DNA of 64,000 nucleotides from Fodinibius sp964490705 (GTDB lineage Bacteria; Bacteroidota; Rhodothermia; Balneolales; Balneolaceae), in contig CAZBCG010000001.1 of the NCBI GenBank assembly GCA_964490705.1, forward strand, positions 434,001-498,000, in the 5' to 3' direction. The notes under the pieces are model-generated. The model did not search any database and was not told the origin of the DNA. It saw only the letters and a list, made by a program, of their open reading frames with translations. Both the position numbers and the translations under genes were made by a program. Numbering within the stretch: position 1 is the stretch's first letter; each line of letters opens with the position of its first letter. Shown piece by piece: positions 28,310 to 37,198 of this stretch.

Positions 28310-29032
28310 ATGATACACTATAATAATATACCTTTTAAGTTAATTGGAGTATTACTTATTGGGGTTGTTTTAGGCGGTGCAGTTCTCCATAATAATACAG
28401 CTGATCGCCCGCTGGCTTTTGTGCAAAAGTTTAAGCCAAGTGTGGGCATCCAAAATGCAGGCCAATATCAAGATGTAAGAAAGCGAGGGAAGCCTCTTTT
28501 TAATGGGGATACGTTGCGCACCAATGAAAATGGGTTTGCGTTGGTACAGTTTATGGACAAAAGTTTGGCCAAGGTAAAACCAGAATCGCGTCTTATTGTT
28601 GAGGGAGAAGTCGAAGACAAGCAAAATACCAGTACTCGCATTGGGCTCGAAGCGGGCGAAATTTTTCTGAATGTTACCGAACAGGGACGCGATAATTTTG
28701 AAGTTGCCACTAATACGACGGTTGCTTCAGTAAAGGGTACCGACTTTGGTGCCGCATCTAATAATTACTTTTGGGTTCAGGAAGGAGAGGTAGAGCTGTT
28801 AGTTAGTCAAACGGGTGAATCAGCTACACTTACCGATAGTGAATACGGCCAGGTACAAAACGACGGCTCCATTGAAACGGGGCAAATGACCGATGAAGAG
28901 ATGCAGGAGCGTAATCAGGACTATGAAGATATGGAAGAGAATGTGGAGCCTGAGGTTTATGAGATACGCTTTATCGACAGCAATGGCCAAGAGCAAGTAA
29001 TAGAGGTGAAAATTTTTGAGAATGAAAACTAG
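28310..29032 (+). CDS. FecR-domain membrane-anchored periplasmic protein
   Basis: A 240-residue protein with one N-terminal membrane helix (FKLIGVLLIGVVLGGAVLH, about 8-26) and a FecR-like beta domain (about 45-165) carrying the hallmarks FNGDTLRTNENGFALVQFMDKSLAKVKPES, GEIFLNVTEQ and ATNTTVASVKGTDF. The tail is acidic. Unlike classical FecR there is no cytoplasmic anti-sigma segment and no ECF sigma gene nearby. Family members with only this domain occur next to CHASE2 cyclases in other phyla, as here. It starts 3 bases after the preceding gene. Its role as a periplasmic signal or scaffold partner is inferred. Confidence 0.82.
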   Translation: MIHYNNIPFKLIGVLLIGVVLGGAVLHNNTADRPLAFVQKFKPSVGIQNAGQYQDVRKRGKPLFNGDTLRTNENGFALVQFMDKSLAKVKPESRLIVEGEVEDKQNTSTRIGLEAGEIFLNVTEQGRDNFEVATNTTVASVKGTDFGAASNNYFWVQEGEVELLVSQTGESATLTDSEYGQVQNDGSIETGQMTDEEMQERNQDYEDMEENVEPEVYEIRFIDSNGQEQVIEVKIFENEN

Positions 29033-29075
29033 AAACCAATAACTGTTGGTTGATTCGGGGGTTAGAGACACTGCA

Positions 29076-31856
29076 ATGAATAATATGAGCAAATGGATGT
29101 TGCTTTTGGGGTTTGTTATGTGTTGGGGATCCGCTGAAGCAGCATTTGATAATGGGCCGTTACAAATACGGCATCAAGAACCAACACTGATAGAGCGAGG
29201 TTCGGAGCTGGAATTAACTTTTACCGTTCCGGGCATTGATGCCAAAGATGTAGCCGATGCTTATCTTTTTTACCGGGTGGATGGGAATATCGCCTATCGG
29301 CAGCAAGAGGCGAGCCTGTTATCATCGCAGTTTAGTGTACCCTTAGCTGTTGAAAACAAACAGGCAACTGCAGTCGAGTACTATTTTGAAGTTCAGCTCC
29401 ACAACGGCGAAACGGTAACCTATCCCAAGAATAATCCTGCGCAGGGGCCCATTGAGGTGGATGTAGTGGATCAGCGAAAGTCGGAACGCCAACGACGAGT
29501 AGAAGCTACCGGTGTTGATTATACTATTCTTTCGCCAGATCCCGAGGCAACGGTATCGCAGGAGGATGTTGTAGTAGCCCTTACTCTATTTTATGATGCT
29601 GCCAAAGTGGATACGGCCAATTCTTCATTCCAACTGTTGCTTGATGGCCGGGATATAACTGAGGAAGCCAATGCCAGTGATTATTTTTATACCTATTCGC
29701 CGGATAATCTGTCGCCGGGAGAACATACAGCACGGTTTAATCTCATCAGAAATGATTCGACCCTGGAAGTAACGAGTTGGTCGTTTTCAGTCCTTGATCC
29801 CAATGCGGTAGCTTCGCAATCGGGGTCTGCTGGACAGGAAGAAACCTGGATGCCCAGCGGTCGCGTACAACTGTCGGCCCGTAACCAAGAGGTGGGTGGT
29901 GTTAAAAATGATGCTCTGAGTGGCAATGTGCGCCTGTCGGGTCAAAAGGGGAATGTTTCTTATTCAGCGCATGGATTGTTAACATCTCAGGAAGATCCAC
30001 GATTACAGCCTCAAAATCGATTTGGGGGAAGCTTGTATATTGGAAATTGGCTGGATCTGGAAGCGGGGCATGTATATCCTGCACTAAGTACACTAACTAT
30101 TTCGGGACAGCGTATGCAGGGCGTAAATGTAGGGGTGCACGCTTGGAATGAAGCGCTTAACTTTCGATTTGTTTATGGAAAGCTGCGCCGGGGTATTGAC
30201 AATTTATATCGCGCGGTAGAGCCCGAGTATCAGATTGAAGGACAAGGTCAGCAGCAAGATACAGTTGGTGTTGAATATTTATTGGGAACCCGGGAAGGTG
30301 GTAGTGGTACGTATAAGCGGGATGTTATGGGTGGCCGTATTGGCGTTGGACGAGGTAACAATTTTGAATTTGGTCTTAACTTCTTGAAGGTCGAGGATGA
30401 TACAGGCTCCATAAATATGATCGACAATTTTGATACGCTGATGGATAGGAATCCCAACCTGACGGATAGCCTGAATACCCAACAGCAGAATGAACTGGCC
30501 AATAATCCCGGACAGTTGAGCGTGAATGGAAATCCACGACCCAAAGGTAATTTTGTGGCCGCCACCGATTTGATGTTTAGCCTGGATAACGATCGAATTC
30601 GTTTTGAAGCTGACGCTGCCGCAAGTTTGCTTAATGAGGATATTTCGGATGGTACGCTATCGCAAGAGACGGCAGAAGATCTGGGATTGATGATTGACCA
30701 GAGCGCCGCCGATTTGCTGGATCAGATTTCGTGGTTTATTATCATCAATGAAAATATGGAGACGCTGCCCTTCCGCTTCAATGCCAGCGATGATGGGGTT
30801 TCGTCCGAAGTCATTTTTCCAACGAGCATTGTGGCCGCCCAATCGCGACTGGGGCTCAATTATTTTGATAACAACCTTAAAATACAGTACCGCTGGGTAG
30901 GGCCGGGTTACAATTCGTTGGCAAATAGTACCATCCGCAAAGATATTGCAGGATTTACCATTTCGGATCGGATTCAGTTATTTCAGAATCGCATATATTT
31001 GACGCTTGGTTATGAACGCCTCCACGATAATGTTGTCAACAATAAAGACGCTACGACCAACACCACGACTTATCGCAGCAATATTAGTTGGTATCCGCTG
31101 GATCAGGACCTGCCGCGCGTGAGTGTGAGTTTCTTGAATCGAAACCGCGATAATGAAGTCGAGCTATTTAACCCCTATGTATCTGATGGATTGGAAATGG
31201 CGGCTGTCCGGAATTTTGAGATCCAGGATGGAGATACGCTGGTTGCGCCCAATGCTCGGTTTACCAATTCGTATCAGTTGAACTCATCCATTTCGCAGGA
31301 GTTTTCACTGTTTGGGATTTCTCACGATGCGAGCGTGAGTTACTCATATACCACTACTAAGGATCAGCGGTTTGAATACGGCGGATCGCAGAGCACGAGT
31401 CTTTCGATGCAGATCACAAATCGTTTTGATGAGTTGCCCCTGCAGACGACCATTGGTGCAAACTATAATAATACCAAGACGGCCGGCGGACTTACAGATA
31501 TCCAAATTATGGGTGCGCGCCTAGGTGCCTCAATGTTCTTTTTTGATGATAAGTTGAATGTAGATGCCTCTGTTGCATTTACTAAGAATCGCTCTGAATC
31601 GACATCACTGCGAGTGAATCCGAATACCAATCAGCAAGAGACCCGCGATGATTATTATGAGCCCGGCACAAGCGATGCCACGACTTCCATATCAGAAAGT
31701 AACTCGTACATCATTAATACCGCTGCGCGATACAACTTTAATAGCAGCCATTCGCTGTTGGTGAATTTCCGCTATTCGAACATTCGCAATACTATTTCGC
31801 CGGTTGGAATTCCCAATGATCGCCTCTTGCGTGCGCGATATATTTTCAACTTTTAG
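29076..31856 (+). CDS. large outer-membrane beta-barrel protein with N-terminal Ig-like domains
   Basis: A 926-residue exported protein not matched to a named family. ATG at 29076 begins the signal peptide (MSKWMLLLGFVMCWGSAEA); the frame is open to a TTG at 29046. Residues ~25-245 look like two beta-sandwich domains. The rest (about 285-926) alternates short polar turns with amphipathic strands and ends in RARYIFNF, with the aromatic last residue typical of barrels inserted by BAM. There is no plug, so it is not a TonB receptor. It lies between the FecR-domain gene (43-base gap) and the CHASE2 cyclase (3-base gap). Confidence 0.7.
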   Translation: MNNMSKWMLLLGFVMCWGSAEAAFDNGPLQIRHQEPTLIERGSELELTFTVPGIDAKDVADAYLFYRVDGNIAYRQQEASLLSSQFSVPLAVENKQATAVEYYFEVQLHNGETVTYPKNNPAQGPIEVDVVDQRKSERQRRVEATGVDYTILSPDPEATVSQEDVVVALTLFYDAAKVDTANSSFQLLLDGRDITEEANASDYFYTYSPDNLSPGEHTARFNLIRNDSTLEVTSWSFSVLDPNAVASQSGSAGQEETWMPSGRVQLSARNQEVGGVKNDALSGNVRLSGQKGNVSYSAHGLLTSQEDPRLQPQNRFGGSLYIGNWLDLEAGHVYPALSTLTISGQRMQGVNVGVHAWNEALNFRFVYGKLRRGIDNLYRAVEPEYQIEGQGQQQDTVGVEYLLGTREGGSGTYKRDVMGGRIGVGRGNNFEFGLNFLKVEDDTGSINMIDNFDTLMDRNPNLTDSLNTQQQNELANNPGQLSVNGNPRPKGNFVAATDLMFSLDNDRIRFEADAAASLLNEDISDGTLSQETAEDLGLMIDQSAADLLDQISWFIIINENMETLPFRFNASDDGVSSEVIFPTSIVAAQSRLGLNYFDNNLKIQYRWVGPGYNSLANSTIRKDIAGFTISDRIQLFQNRIYLTLGYERLHDNVVNNKDATTNTTTYRSNISWYPLDQDLPRVSVSFLNRNRDNEVELFNPYVSDGLEMAAVRNFEIQDGDTLVAPNARFTNSYQLNSSISQEFSLFGISHDASVSYSYTTTKDQRFEYGGSQSTSLSMQITNRFDELPLQTTIGANYNNTKTAGGLTDIQIMGARLGASMFFFDDKLNVDASVAFTKNRSESTSLRVNPNTNQQETRDDYYEPGTSDATTSISESNSYIINTAARYNFNSSHSLLVNFRYSNIRNTISPVGIPNDRLLRARYIFNF

Positions 31857-31859
31857 GAT

Positions 31860-34049
31860 ATGGCACAGCATCAACATTCTTGGCTAAAGCGCTTGGTGTT
31901 GCCCGGGCTTATCTTGTTTAGTCTGCTGATGACAATTCTGCTGTCATTTTCTACGCCGGTCCAGAATTTAAAGCTTAACGTGACCGACCAGCTGTTTGAG
32001 ATTCGCGGTCCCATTCCTCTTCAAGACAGCTCGGTGGTAATTGTGACCATCAGTCAGCAGGCGGATCAAGCAATTCCCCAAAAGTATCCCTGGCCGACAG
32101 ATTTGCATGGCAAACTGGTTGAACATCTTAATGAGGCAGGTGCAAAAGCCATCGGCTTTGATGTTATTTTCGACAAGCGGGACAATTATGATTTGTCTAA
32201 TGATACCGTTTTTGCCGAGGCACTGGCCGCACACGATAATGTTATATTGGGGGCTAGTATTCAGAACGATGGACAAAATCGTGGCCGTCGGACTCGTTCC
32301 CGTATTACCCGATTTGTACGGCCTCATTCATTGTTAAGGGATGCCAACAGCAATCCCCTGGGACTTGTGCGCACCCATAAAGATGCCGATGCTTCCATCC
32401 GAAAATATATTTTGGGCACATCCTATAATGGGGAGCAGTATTATTCATTTGGCATCGAACTGTTAAAATTATTCAAGGATATTCCGTCCGATAGCGTGGG
32501 ACATGCTGGCGATACGTTTAAGCTGGGACCGTTTGAAATTCCCAAGTATAACGACAACCTGATGGCAATCAATTATTTTGGGGGGCCGGGCACCTTTACA
32601 CAGCATTCCTTTGAAACTGTGATCGATGATTCAACCGTTATTTTAGCCTCAGAGGATTCCTCATTTCAGACCAATACTTTTTCTGATCCTTATTTTGGGC
32701 TTAAACAGGGGGGTGTGTTTGAGGATAAAATTGTGCTTATCGGTGCCACCATGCCCGAGCTCAACGACTTACACTCAACGCCTTTTGCTCCACAGGATGC
32801 GATGCCCGGCGTAGAGATGCACGCTAATGCTATTAAGACTATTTTGTCGGGCAAGCATATTCATCACATTTCGCCGATGGTAAACCTTCTGTTGTTGTTT
32901 GTGTTAATTGCGATCATTGTGGTGAGTACGCGTAAGTTTTCGGGATTCTGGGGATTCGCGATCTATTTATTCTTGGCTATTGGCGTTATAGGGTGGACGC
33001 TCTTCGAATTTTTACAGTATAGCTATATAGTCGATTTAATTTCGATGCTGGTAGCGCTATCGGTGGGATATGTGACTACGCAGAGTTACGAGTATGTCGT
33101 CGAGCAGCGCGAAAAACGCAGAATTCGTGGACTCTTTTCTTCATACGTTTCTCCAGCTGTGGTAGAAGAAATGGTAGAGTCGAACAAAGAACCCGAACTG
33201 GGCGGCGACGAAATATATATGACAGCCTACTTCAGTGATATTCAGTCCTTTTCGACGTTTTCAGAAAAATTGCCGGCCAAGACACTGGTGAAGCTTATCA
33301 ATGAATACCTTTCGGCGATGACCAATATTTTAACTAAACACGGGGGCACGCTCGACAAATATATCGGGGATGCTATTGTTGCCTTTTTTGGTGCCCCTGT
33401 ACCGCAAGAAGATCACGCTTATAAAGCCTGTATTGTTTCTCAACTGATGCAGCTTAAGCTGGGTGACCTTCGGGAAAAATGGCGAAACGAGGGTGAAAAA
33501 TGGCCCGAAATTGTCCACCACATGCGCAATCGAATTGGCATTAATACCGGTAAAATGGTGACAGGGAATATGGGCTCAGAGAGCCGATTTAATTATACCA
33601 TGATGGGTGATAATGTAAATATTGCGGCTCGTTGCGAAAGTGGAGCCAAACAGTTTGGCGTTTATACAATGGTTACCGCCGATACCAAAAAAGAAGCCCA
33701 GCAATATGGCGACCGTTGTGTATTTCGGTTTTTAGATCGTATCGTTGTAAAAGGCAGAACCGAACCCGTAGATGTGTATGAAATTATGGGCCTTCGCGAT
33801 CATCTGGCAGACGAACAATTTGCCTGCAAAGATAAATTCGAGGAAGCCATTGAAGCCTACCAGCAGCAGCAATGGGATAAAGCGATTGCACTGTTCCAAG
33901 AGTCGAAGGATCTGGAATACTTTATGCCGAACGACGAATCATTTATTCATACCAACCCGTCGTTGGTGTATATCAATCGTTGCGAAGTGATGAAAGAAAA
34001 CCCACCGCCCACGGATTGGAACGGGGTATATGTGATGAAATCCAAGTAG
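31860..34049 (+). CDS. CHASE2-domain class III adenylate cyclase
   Basis: A 729-residue receptor cyclase making cAMP from ATP. TM1 (about 12-32) leads into a periplasmic CHASE2 sensor (about 40-335), three closely spaced helices (about 340-408), then the cyclase domain (about 450-640). Metal aspartates D460 (YFSDIQSFS) and D504 (YIGDAIVAF), the purine-binding lysine K500, and transition-state residues N587/R591 (VNIAAR) are present. The position usually Asp in class IIIa is T580, which suggests class IIIb, a group often stimulated by bicarbonate. The C-terminal ~80 residues resemble a short TPR-like helical pair. It ends the four-gene envelope operon. Confidence 0.9.
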   Translation: MAQHQHSWLKRLVLPGLILFSLLMTILLSFSTPVQNLKLNVTDQLFEIRGPIPLQDSSVVIVTISQQADQAIPQKYPWPTDLHGKLVEHLNEAGAKAIGFDVIFDKRDNYDLSNDTVFAEALAAHDNVILGASIQNDGQNRGRRTRSRITRFVRPHSLLRDANSNPLGLVRTHKDADASIRKYILGTSYNGEQYYSFGIELLKLFKDIPSDSVGHAGDTFKLGPFEIPKYNDNLMAINYFGGPGTFTQHSFETVIDDSTVILASEDSSFQTNTFSDPYFGLKQGGVFEDKIVLIGATMPELNDLHSTPFAPQDAMPGVEMHANAIKTILSGKHIHHISPMVNLLLLFVLIAIIVVSTRKFSGFWGFAIYLFLAIGVIGWTLFEFLQYSYIVDLISMLVALSVGYVTTQSYEYVVEQREKRRIRGLFSSYVSPAVVEEMVESNKEPELGGDEIYMTAYFSDIQSFSTFSEKLPAKTLVKLINEYLSAMTNILTKHGGTLDKYIGDAIVAFFGAPVPQEDHAYKACIVSQLMQLKLGDLREKWRNEGEKWPEIVHHMRNRIGINTGKMVTGNMGSESRFNYTMMGDNVNIAARCESGAKQFGVYTMVTADTKKEAQQYGDRCVFRFLDRIVVKGRTEPVDVYEIMGLRDHLADEQFACKDKFEEAIEAYQQQQWDKAIALFQESKDLEYFMPNDESFIHTNPSLVYINRCEVMKENPPPTDWNGVYVMKSK

Positions 34050-34067
34050 AATAAATGGATAATTTTG

Positions 34068-34100
34068 TTTGCCATTTACCCGTTTAAAGCTGTATCTTTT
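34068..34100 (+). promoter_or_regulatory. promoter of the SRP RNA gene
   Basis: TTTG (34068-34071), a 21-base spacer and TATCTTTT (34093-34100) match the Bacteroidota-type -33 / -7 promoter (TTTG, TAnnTTTG). The predicted transcription start falls on the first bases of the SRP RNA at 34108. Confidence 0.6.
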
Positions 34101-34107
34101 CGACTTC

Positions 34108-34208
34108 GAGGGTAGGCCCTACGCAGCCAGCTCCCTCTGAACTCCGTCAGGACCGGAAGGTAGCAGCGGTAGGAGGTTGTAGCGGCGTGATGTAGGTTGC
34201 TTACCCTC
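34108..34208 (+). ncRNA. ffs: small signal recognition particle RNA (4.5S-type)
   Basis: About 101 nt forming one long hairpin: GAGGGTA (34108-34114) pairs with TACCCTC (34202-34208). The apex carries the conserved SRP domain IV sequence GTCAGGACCGGAAGGTAGCAG with the GGAA tetraloop and the asymmetric internal loop that bind Ffh. It is followed directly by a run of seven T that serves as terminator. It works with Ffh and FtsY in co-translational membrane targeting. Confidence 0.93.
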
Positions 34209-34398
34209 TCTTTTTTTACCTATCAATAAAACTAAAGATCTCTGGTTACATTCGGAGATGACGCTGCAAATATGGGATTGTCATTTCTCATCTGGCGACT
34301 GATGAATGATCCGGGATAATGGCTACTCACTTGGCTTCAACCTCAGAACCCAAGTGATTTTTTTGAATCCTTTGATGAGTGTTTAAGAAATTATTCCA

Positions 34399-34446
34399 TG
34401 TCGTTCTGAACTTGCCGTGTCCCGACCATTCGGGGTTTCAGGATCT
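34399..34446. repeat. REP-like intergenic inverted repeat, copy 2
   Basis: Outer arms TTCTGAA / TTCAGGAT (imperfect) enclose inner arms CCCGA / TCGGG with loop CCAT. Same nested layout as the copy near 57.6 kb and the same outer arms as the copy at the window start. It lies just beyond the 3' end of the ypdA-like gene. Confidence 0.65.
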
Positions 34447-34460
34447 AAAGCTTGTCCTTC

Positions 34461-35420
34461 TTATTTTTCCAGCTTTTGTGCAATATCATCCGCAATATGC
34501 TCAGCGTGGACGCGTGTATTTTCGATGAATAAGCTGCTGGTATCCATTCCACCACAAACCACACCGGCCACATAAACGCCATCTCTGTTTGTCTCTAAGG
34601 ATTCGTCTGAATAAACTGGCATCCTGTCTTCATCATCCGTGAGTTCAATACCGAATGTTTTCATCAGCTCGAAGTTCGGTTGATAGCCCGTCATCGCCAG
34701 CACAAAATCGTTGGGAATCGTCTTGATACCATCGGGAGTATCCAGCACAACTTCTTTCGACTTAATTTCTTTTACTTCGGTATTAAAATAACCGGTGATC
34801 TCATCATTCTTGATGCGGTTTTCAATATCCGGTTTCACCCAGTATTTTACTGATTCCTTGATTTGCGAATCGCGAACGGCAAGAGTTACATTGGCATGCG
34901 AGCGATAAGTTTCGAGGGCAGCATCCACGGCTGAATTTCCTCCGCCGATAACCAATACATCCTGCCAGGCGTAGGCATGCGCCTCATCATAATAGTGCTT
35001 AACCTTTTCGAGCTCTTCACCGGGAATTCCCATCATTTTCGGGATATCGTAAAATCCGGTGGCCATCACTACTTTTTCGGCTTTGTATTGATCCTTATCT
35101 GTGATTACTTCGAACGACTGGTCATCTCCCTTGACCTGTTGAACTTCTTCATAAAGATGAATGTCCAAATCATAGCTCTCGGCAGCACGACGATAATACT
35201 CCAGGGCCTCGCGGCGCGTGGGCTTGGGATTGTGAGAGATAAACGGAACACCTCCAATTTCGAGCCGCTCCGAAGTGGAGAAAAAGGTCATATCCTTGGG
35301 ATAATGAAAAATGCTGTTGACCAGACAGCCGCGCTCAATAATTTTAGTGGTAATATTTCTTCGTTTCAGTTCTATGGCAGTTGCCAATCCAATAGGGCCT
35401 GCCCCGACAATGATAACCAT
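34461..35420 (-). CDS. ypdA: YpdA-family FAD/NAD(P)-dependent oxidoreductase
   Basis: A 319-residue flavoprotein. The FAD-binding GAGPIGLATAIELKRR motif is at the N-terminus, the NAD(P)-binding GGGNSAVDAALE near 155, and the ATGFYD and C-terminal DGVYVAGVV motifs are present. HYPKDMTFFSTSERLEIGG is the signature of YpdA, which in Firmicutes reduces bacillithiol disulfide using NADPH. It lacks the CxxC redox centre of thioredoxin reductases. Balneolota and relatives may use bacillithiol, but no bsh genes are in the window, so the thiol partner is inferred. Confidence 0.85.
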   Translation of the reverse strand: MVIIVGAGPIGLATAIELKRRNITTKIIERGCLVNSIFHYPKDMTFFSTSERLEIGGVPFISHNPKPTRREALEYYRRAAESYDLDIHLYEEVQQVKGDDQSFEVITDKDQYKAEKVVMATGFYDIPKMMGIPGEELEKVKHYYDEAHAYAWQDVLVIGGGNSAVDAALETYRSHANVTLAVRDSQIKESVKYWVKPDIENRIKNDEITGYFNTEVKEIKSKEVVLDTPDGIKTIPNDFVLAMTGYQPNFELMKTFGIELTDDEDRMPVYSDESLETNRDGVYVAGVVCGGMDTSSLFIENTRVHAEHIADDIAQKLEK

Positions 35421-35526
35421 TGAATAAAATTGTGAGTTTTTGGTTCAAAAAGTGATTGGTTGTAACAAATGATACTTACTATCAGTTCGCACCAAAGATA
35501 AAGGTTTTCATCCGCAACCGTGAATA

Positions 35527-36486
35527 TTATTCGGTTGTTAGTTGCTTTTTCAGATAGGTCCGGATGGCGTAATTGAGCCATCTCTTGGGACGGCTCCGAA
35601 AACCTACATGACCACCTTTGTCGGTAATAATAAAATCGGTTTGTGGATTGGCAATAACTTTATCTACGGGCATCGCCTCGATGGGACAAAGCGGATCTTC
35701 GCGGCTGTGAATGAGCAGGGTTGGGGTTTCGATTTCTTCCACGAATTGCCGGGCTGAACAGCGCTCGTAGTAATCATCCGCACCTTTGAAACAGTGTATC
35801 GGGGCTGTCACCTGGTCGTCAAACTCATAGATGGTGGACCCCGAAAAGGCAGGCAGGTCGGGAAACTCCTGTCGTTTGAGTTCCAGTTTTTTACGCAGCG
35901 TACGCAGAAATCGGTACCCATAAACACGACGAATTCCCTTGGAAAGCATGAGCGATCCCAACCGCAGATCGTAGGGTACCGAAACAGCTACAGCGGTATC
36001 TACGGGATGGGGGCCGCCCTCTTCGGCCAATGATTTTACCAGGGCATTGCCACCGAGTGAAAACCCCACAGCAGCTATTTTTTGGTCGGGATATTTTTTC
36101 GTCACCCAATTAAAAACAGTAGCATAATCCCCGGTTTCACCGGAATGATAAAATCGCGGCTGATTGTTGAGTCGGGATCCGCAACTGCGAAAATTGACGG
36201 CTACGACCGAATAGTCTTCCTCAAGCAGCTCTTTCATCAGAGAAACGATATAGTAACGCTCCGATGAGCCCTCAAGTCCATGAAAAAGAACAACTACCGA
36301 TTCAGAATCAGCACTTGTTGCACAATCGAGTTCCAGGAAATCATCATCGGGTGTGGGAATTTCAATCCGTTCGACCGGCGGTGGATCGGTATCACCCAGC
36401 AGCGAACAGGCAATGGTGTGGATATGTCCGTTAAAGCACCAGCGCGCACTGGGGAAAGAGACAATATATTGGAGATTTGTTTTCAT
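35527..36486 (-). CDS. YheT-family alpha/beta-hydrolase
   Basis: A 319-residue hydrolase (319 from ATG 36486; a TTG at 36507 would add seven residues). Features are FNGHIHTI near the N-terminus, the oxyanion motif VLFHGLEGSS, the nucleophile elbow GFSLGGN (Ser), an acid in HSREDPLCP, and the His in KGGHVGF. This is the YheT/ABHD1-3 type, with esterase- or phospholipase-like members. It is cytoplasmic, with no signal peptide, and stands alone upstream of the ypdA-like gene. The natural substrate is unknown. Confidence 0.85.
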   Translation of the reverse strand: MKTNLQYIVSFPSARWCFNGHIHTIACSLLGDTDPPPVERIEIPTPDDDFLELDCATSADSESVVVLFHGLEGSSERYYIVSLMKELLEEDYSVVAVNFRSCGSRLNNQPRFYHSGETGDYATVFNWVTKKYPDQKIAAVGFSLGGNALVKSLAEEGGPHPVDTAVAVSVPYDLRLGSLMLSKGIRRVYGYRFLRTLRKKLELKRQEFPDLPAFSGSTIYEFDDQVTAPIHCFKGADDYYERCSARQFVEEIETPTLLIHSREDPLCPIEAMPVDKVIANPQTDFIITDKGGHVGFRSRPKRWLNYAIRTYLKKQLTTE

Positions 36487-36649
36487 GACTTCAGGATAGT
36501 AATTCAAAAGTATAATTGGCTGTAATCATTTCATCAAATCTTCATTAACAATTGCGATTTTCGCCGCCTGCAATATTATACATCCTGAACAACGATGGGC
36601 CATAAATCTCTTATTTTAAGGCCGTTATTTTTACTACAGACTTTTTATT

Positions 36650-37192
36650 ATGACCAACAGATTTGAACAAACGCCTCGTGTAAATACCGATCCCGATGAA
36701 AAGACGGTTTCGGCTTCTCGCGTTCGCATGAACGAGCTGGTGATGCCCAACGATACCAATCCACTGGGTAAGCTGATGGGTGGACGCCTTATGCAGTGGA
36801 TGGATGTCTGTTCCGGTATTTCAGCACAGCGGCACTGCAACAGAAACGTAGTAACGGTGGCAGCCGACAGCATCGAGTTTAAAAATGCCATTGAGCTGGG
36901 TGAAGTAGTGGTGATTGAAGGCGAAGTTACGCGCACCTTTACTACTTCGATGGAGATTGCCATGGAGGTGTGGGCCGAAAATCTGCGAACTGGTGAACGA
37001 CGCTTGTGTACGACCTCATTCTATACGTTTGTGGCTGTTGATGCCGATGGAAAACCGGTACCAGTTCCTGAGATTATCCCGGAAACCGACTTTGAAAAAG
37101 AGCGCTATGAACAGGCTGCTGATCGCCGCGAAATGAGACTAAAGGTATCCCGCCAAACCAAGGATGCGCACAAAAAGGATAAATCTAAGTAA
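36650..37192 (+). CDS. acyl-CoA thioesterase (hotdog fold)
   Basis: A 180-residue single hotdog-domain protein of the YciA/BFIT type. The segment VMPNDTNPLGKLMGGRLMQWMDVCSGISAQRH holds the catalytic Asn/Asp-Gly region, and TVAADSIEFKNAIELGEVVVIEGEVTRTF and SFYTFVAVD are typical strands. It hydrolyses acyl-CoA to free acid and CoA in the cytoplasm. The C-terminal ~35 residues are charged and probably flexible. It ends 6 bases before the convergent subtilase gene. Confidence 0.88.
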   Translation: MTNRFEQTPRVNTDPDEKTVSASRVRMNELVMPNDTNPLGKLMGGRLMQWMDVCSGISAQRHCNRNVVTVAADSIEFKNAIELGEVVVIEGEVTRTFTTSMEIAMEVWAENLRTGERRLCTTSFYTFVAVDADGKPVPVPEIIPETDFEKERYEQAADRREMRLKVSRQTKDAHKKDKSK

Positions 37193-37198
37193 TCTTTT

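Noticed and set aside
28310..29032. Classical FecIR iron regulation at the FecR-domain gene
   Set aside because: No ECF sigma gene, no cytoplasmic anti-sigma segment and no TonB receptor next to it.
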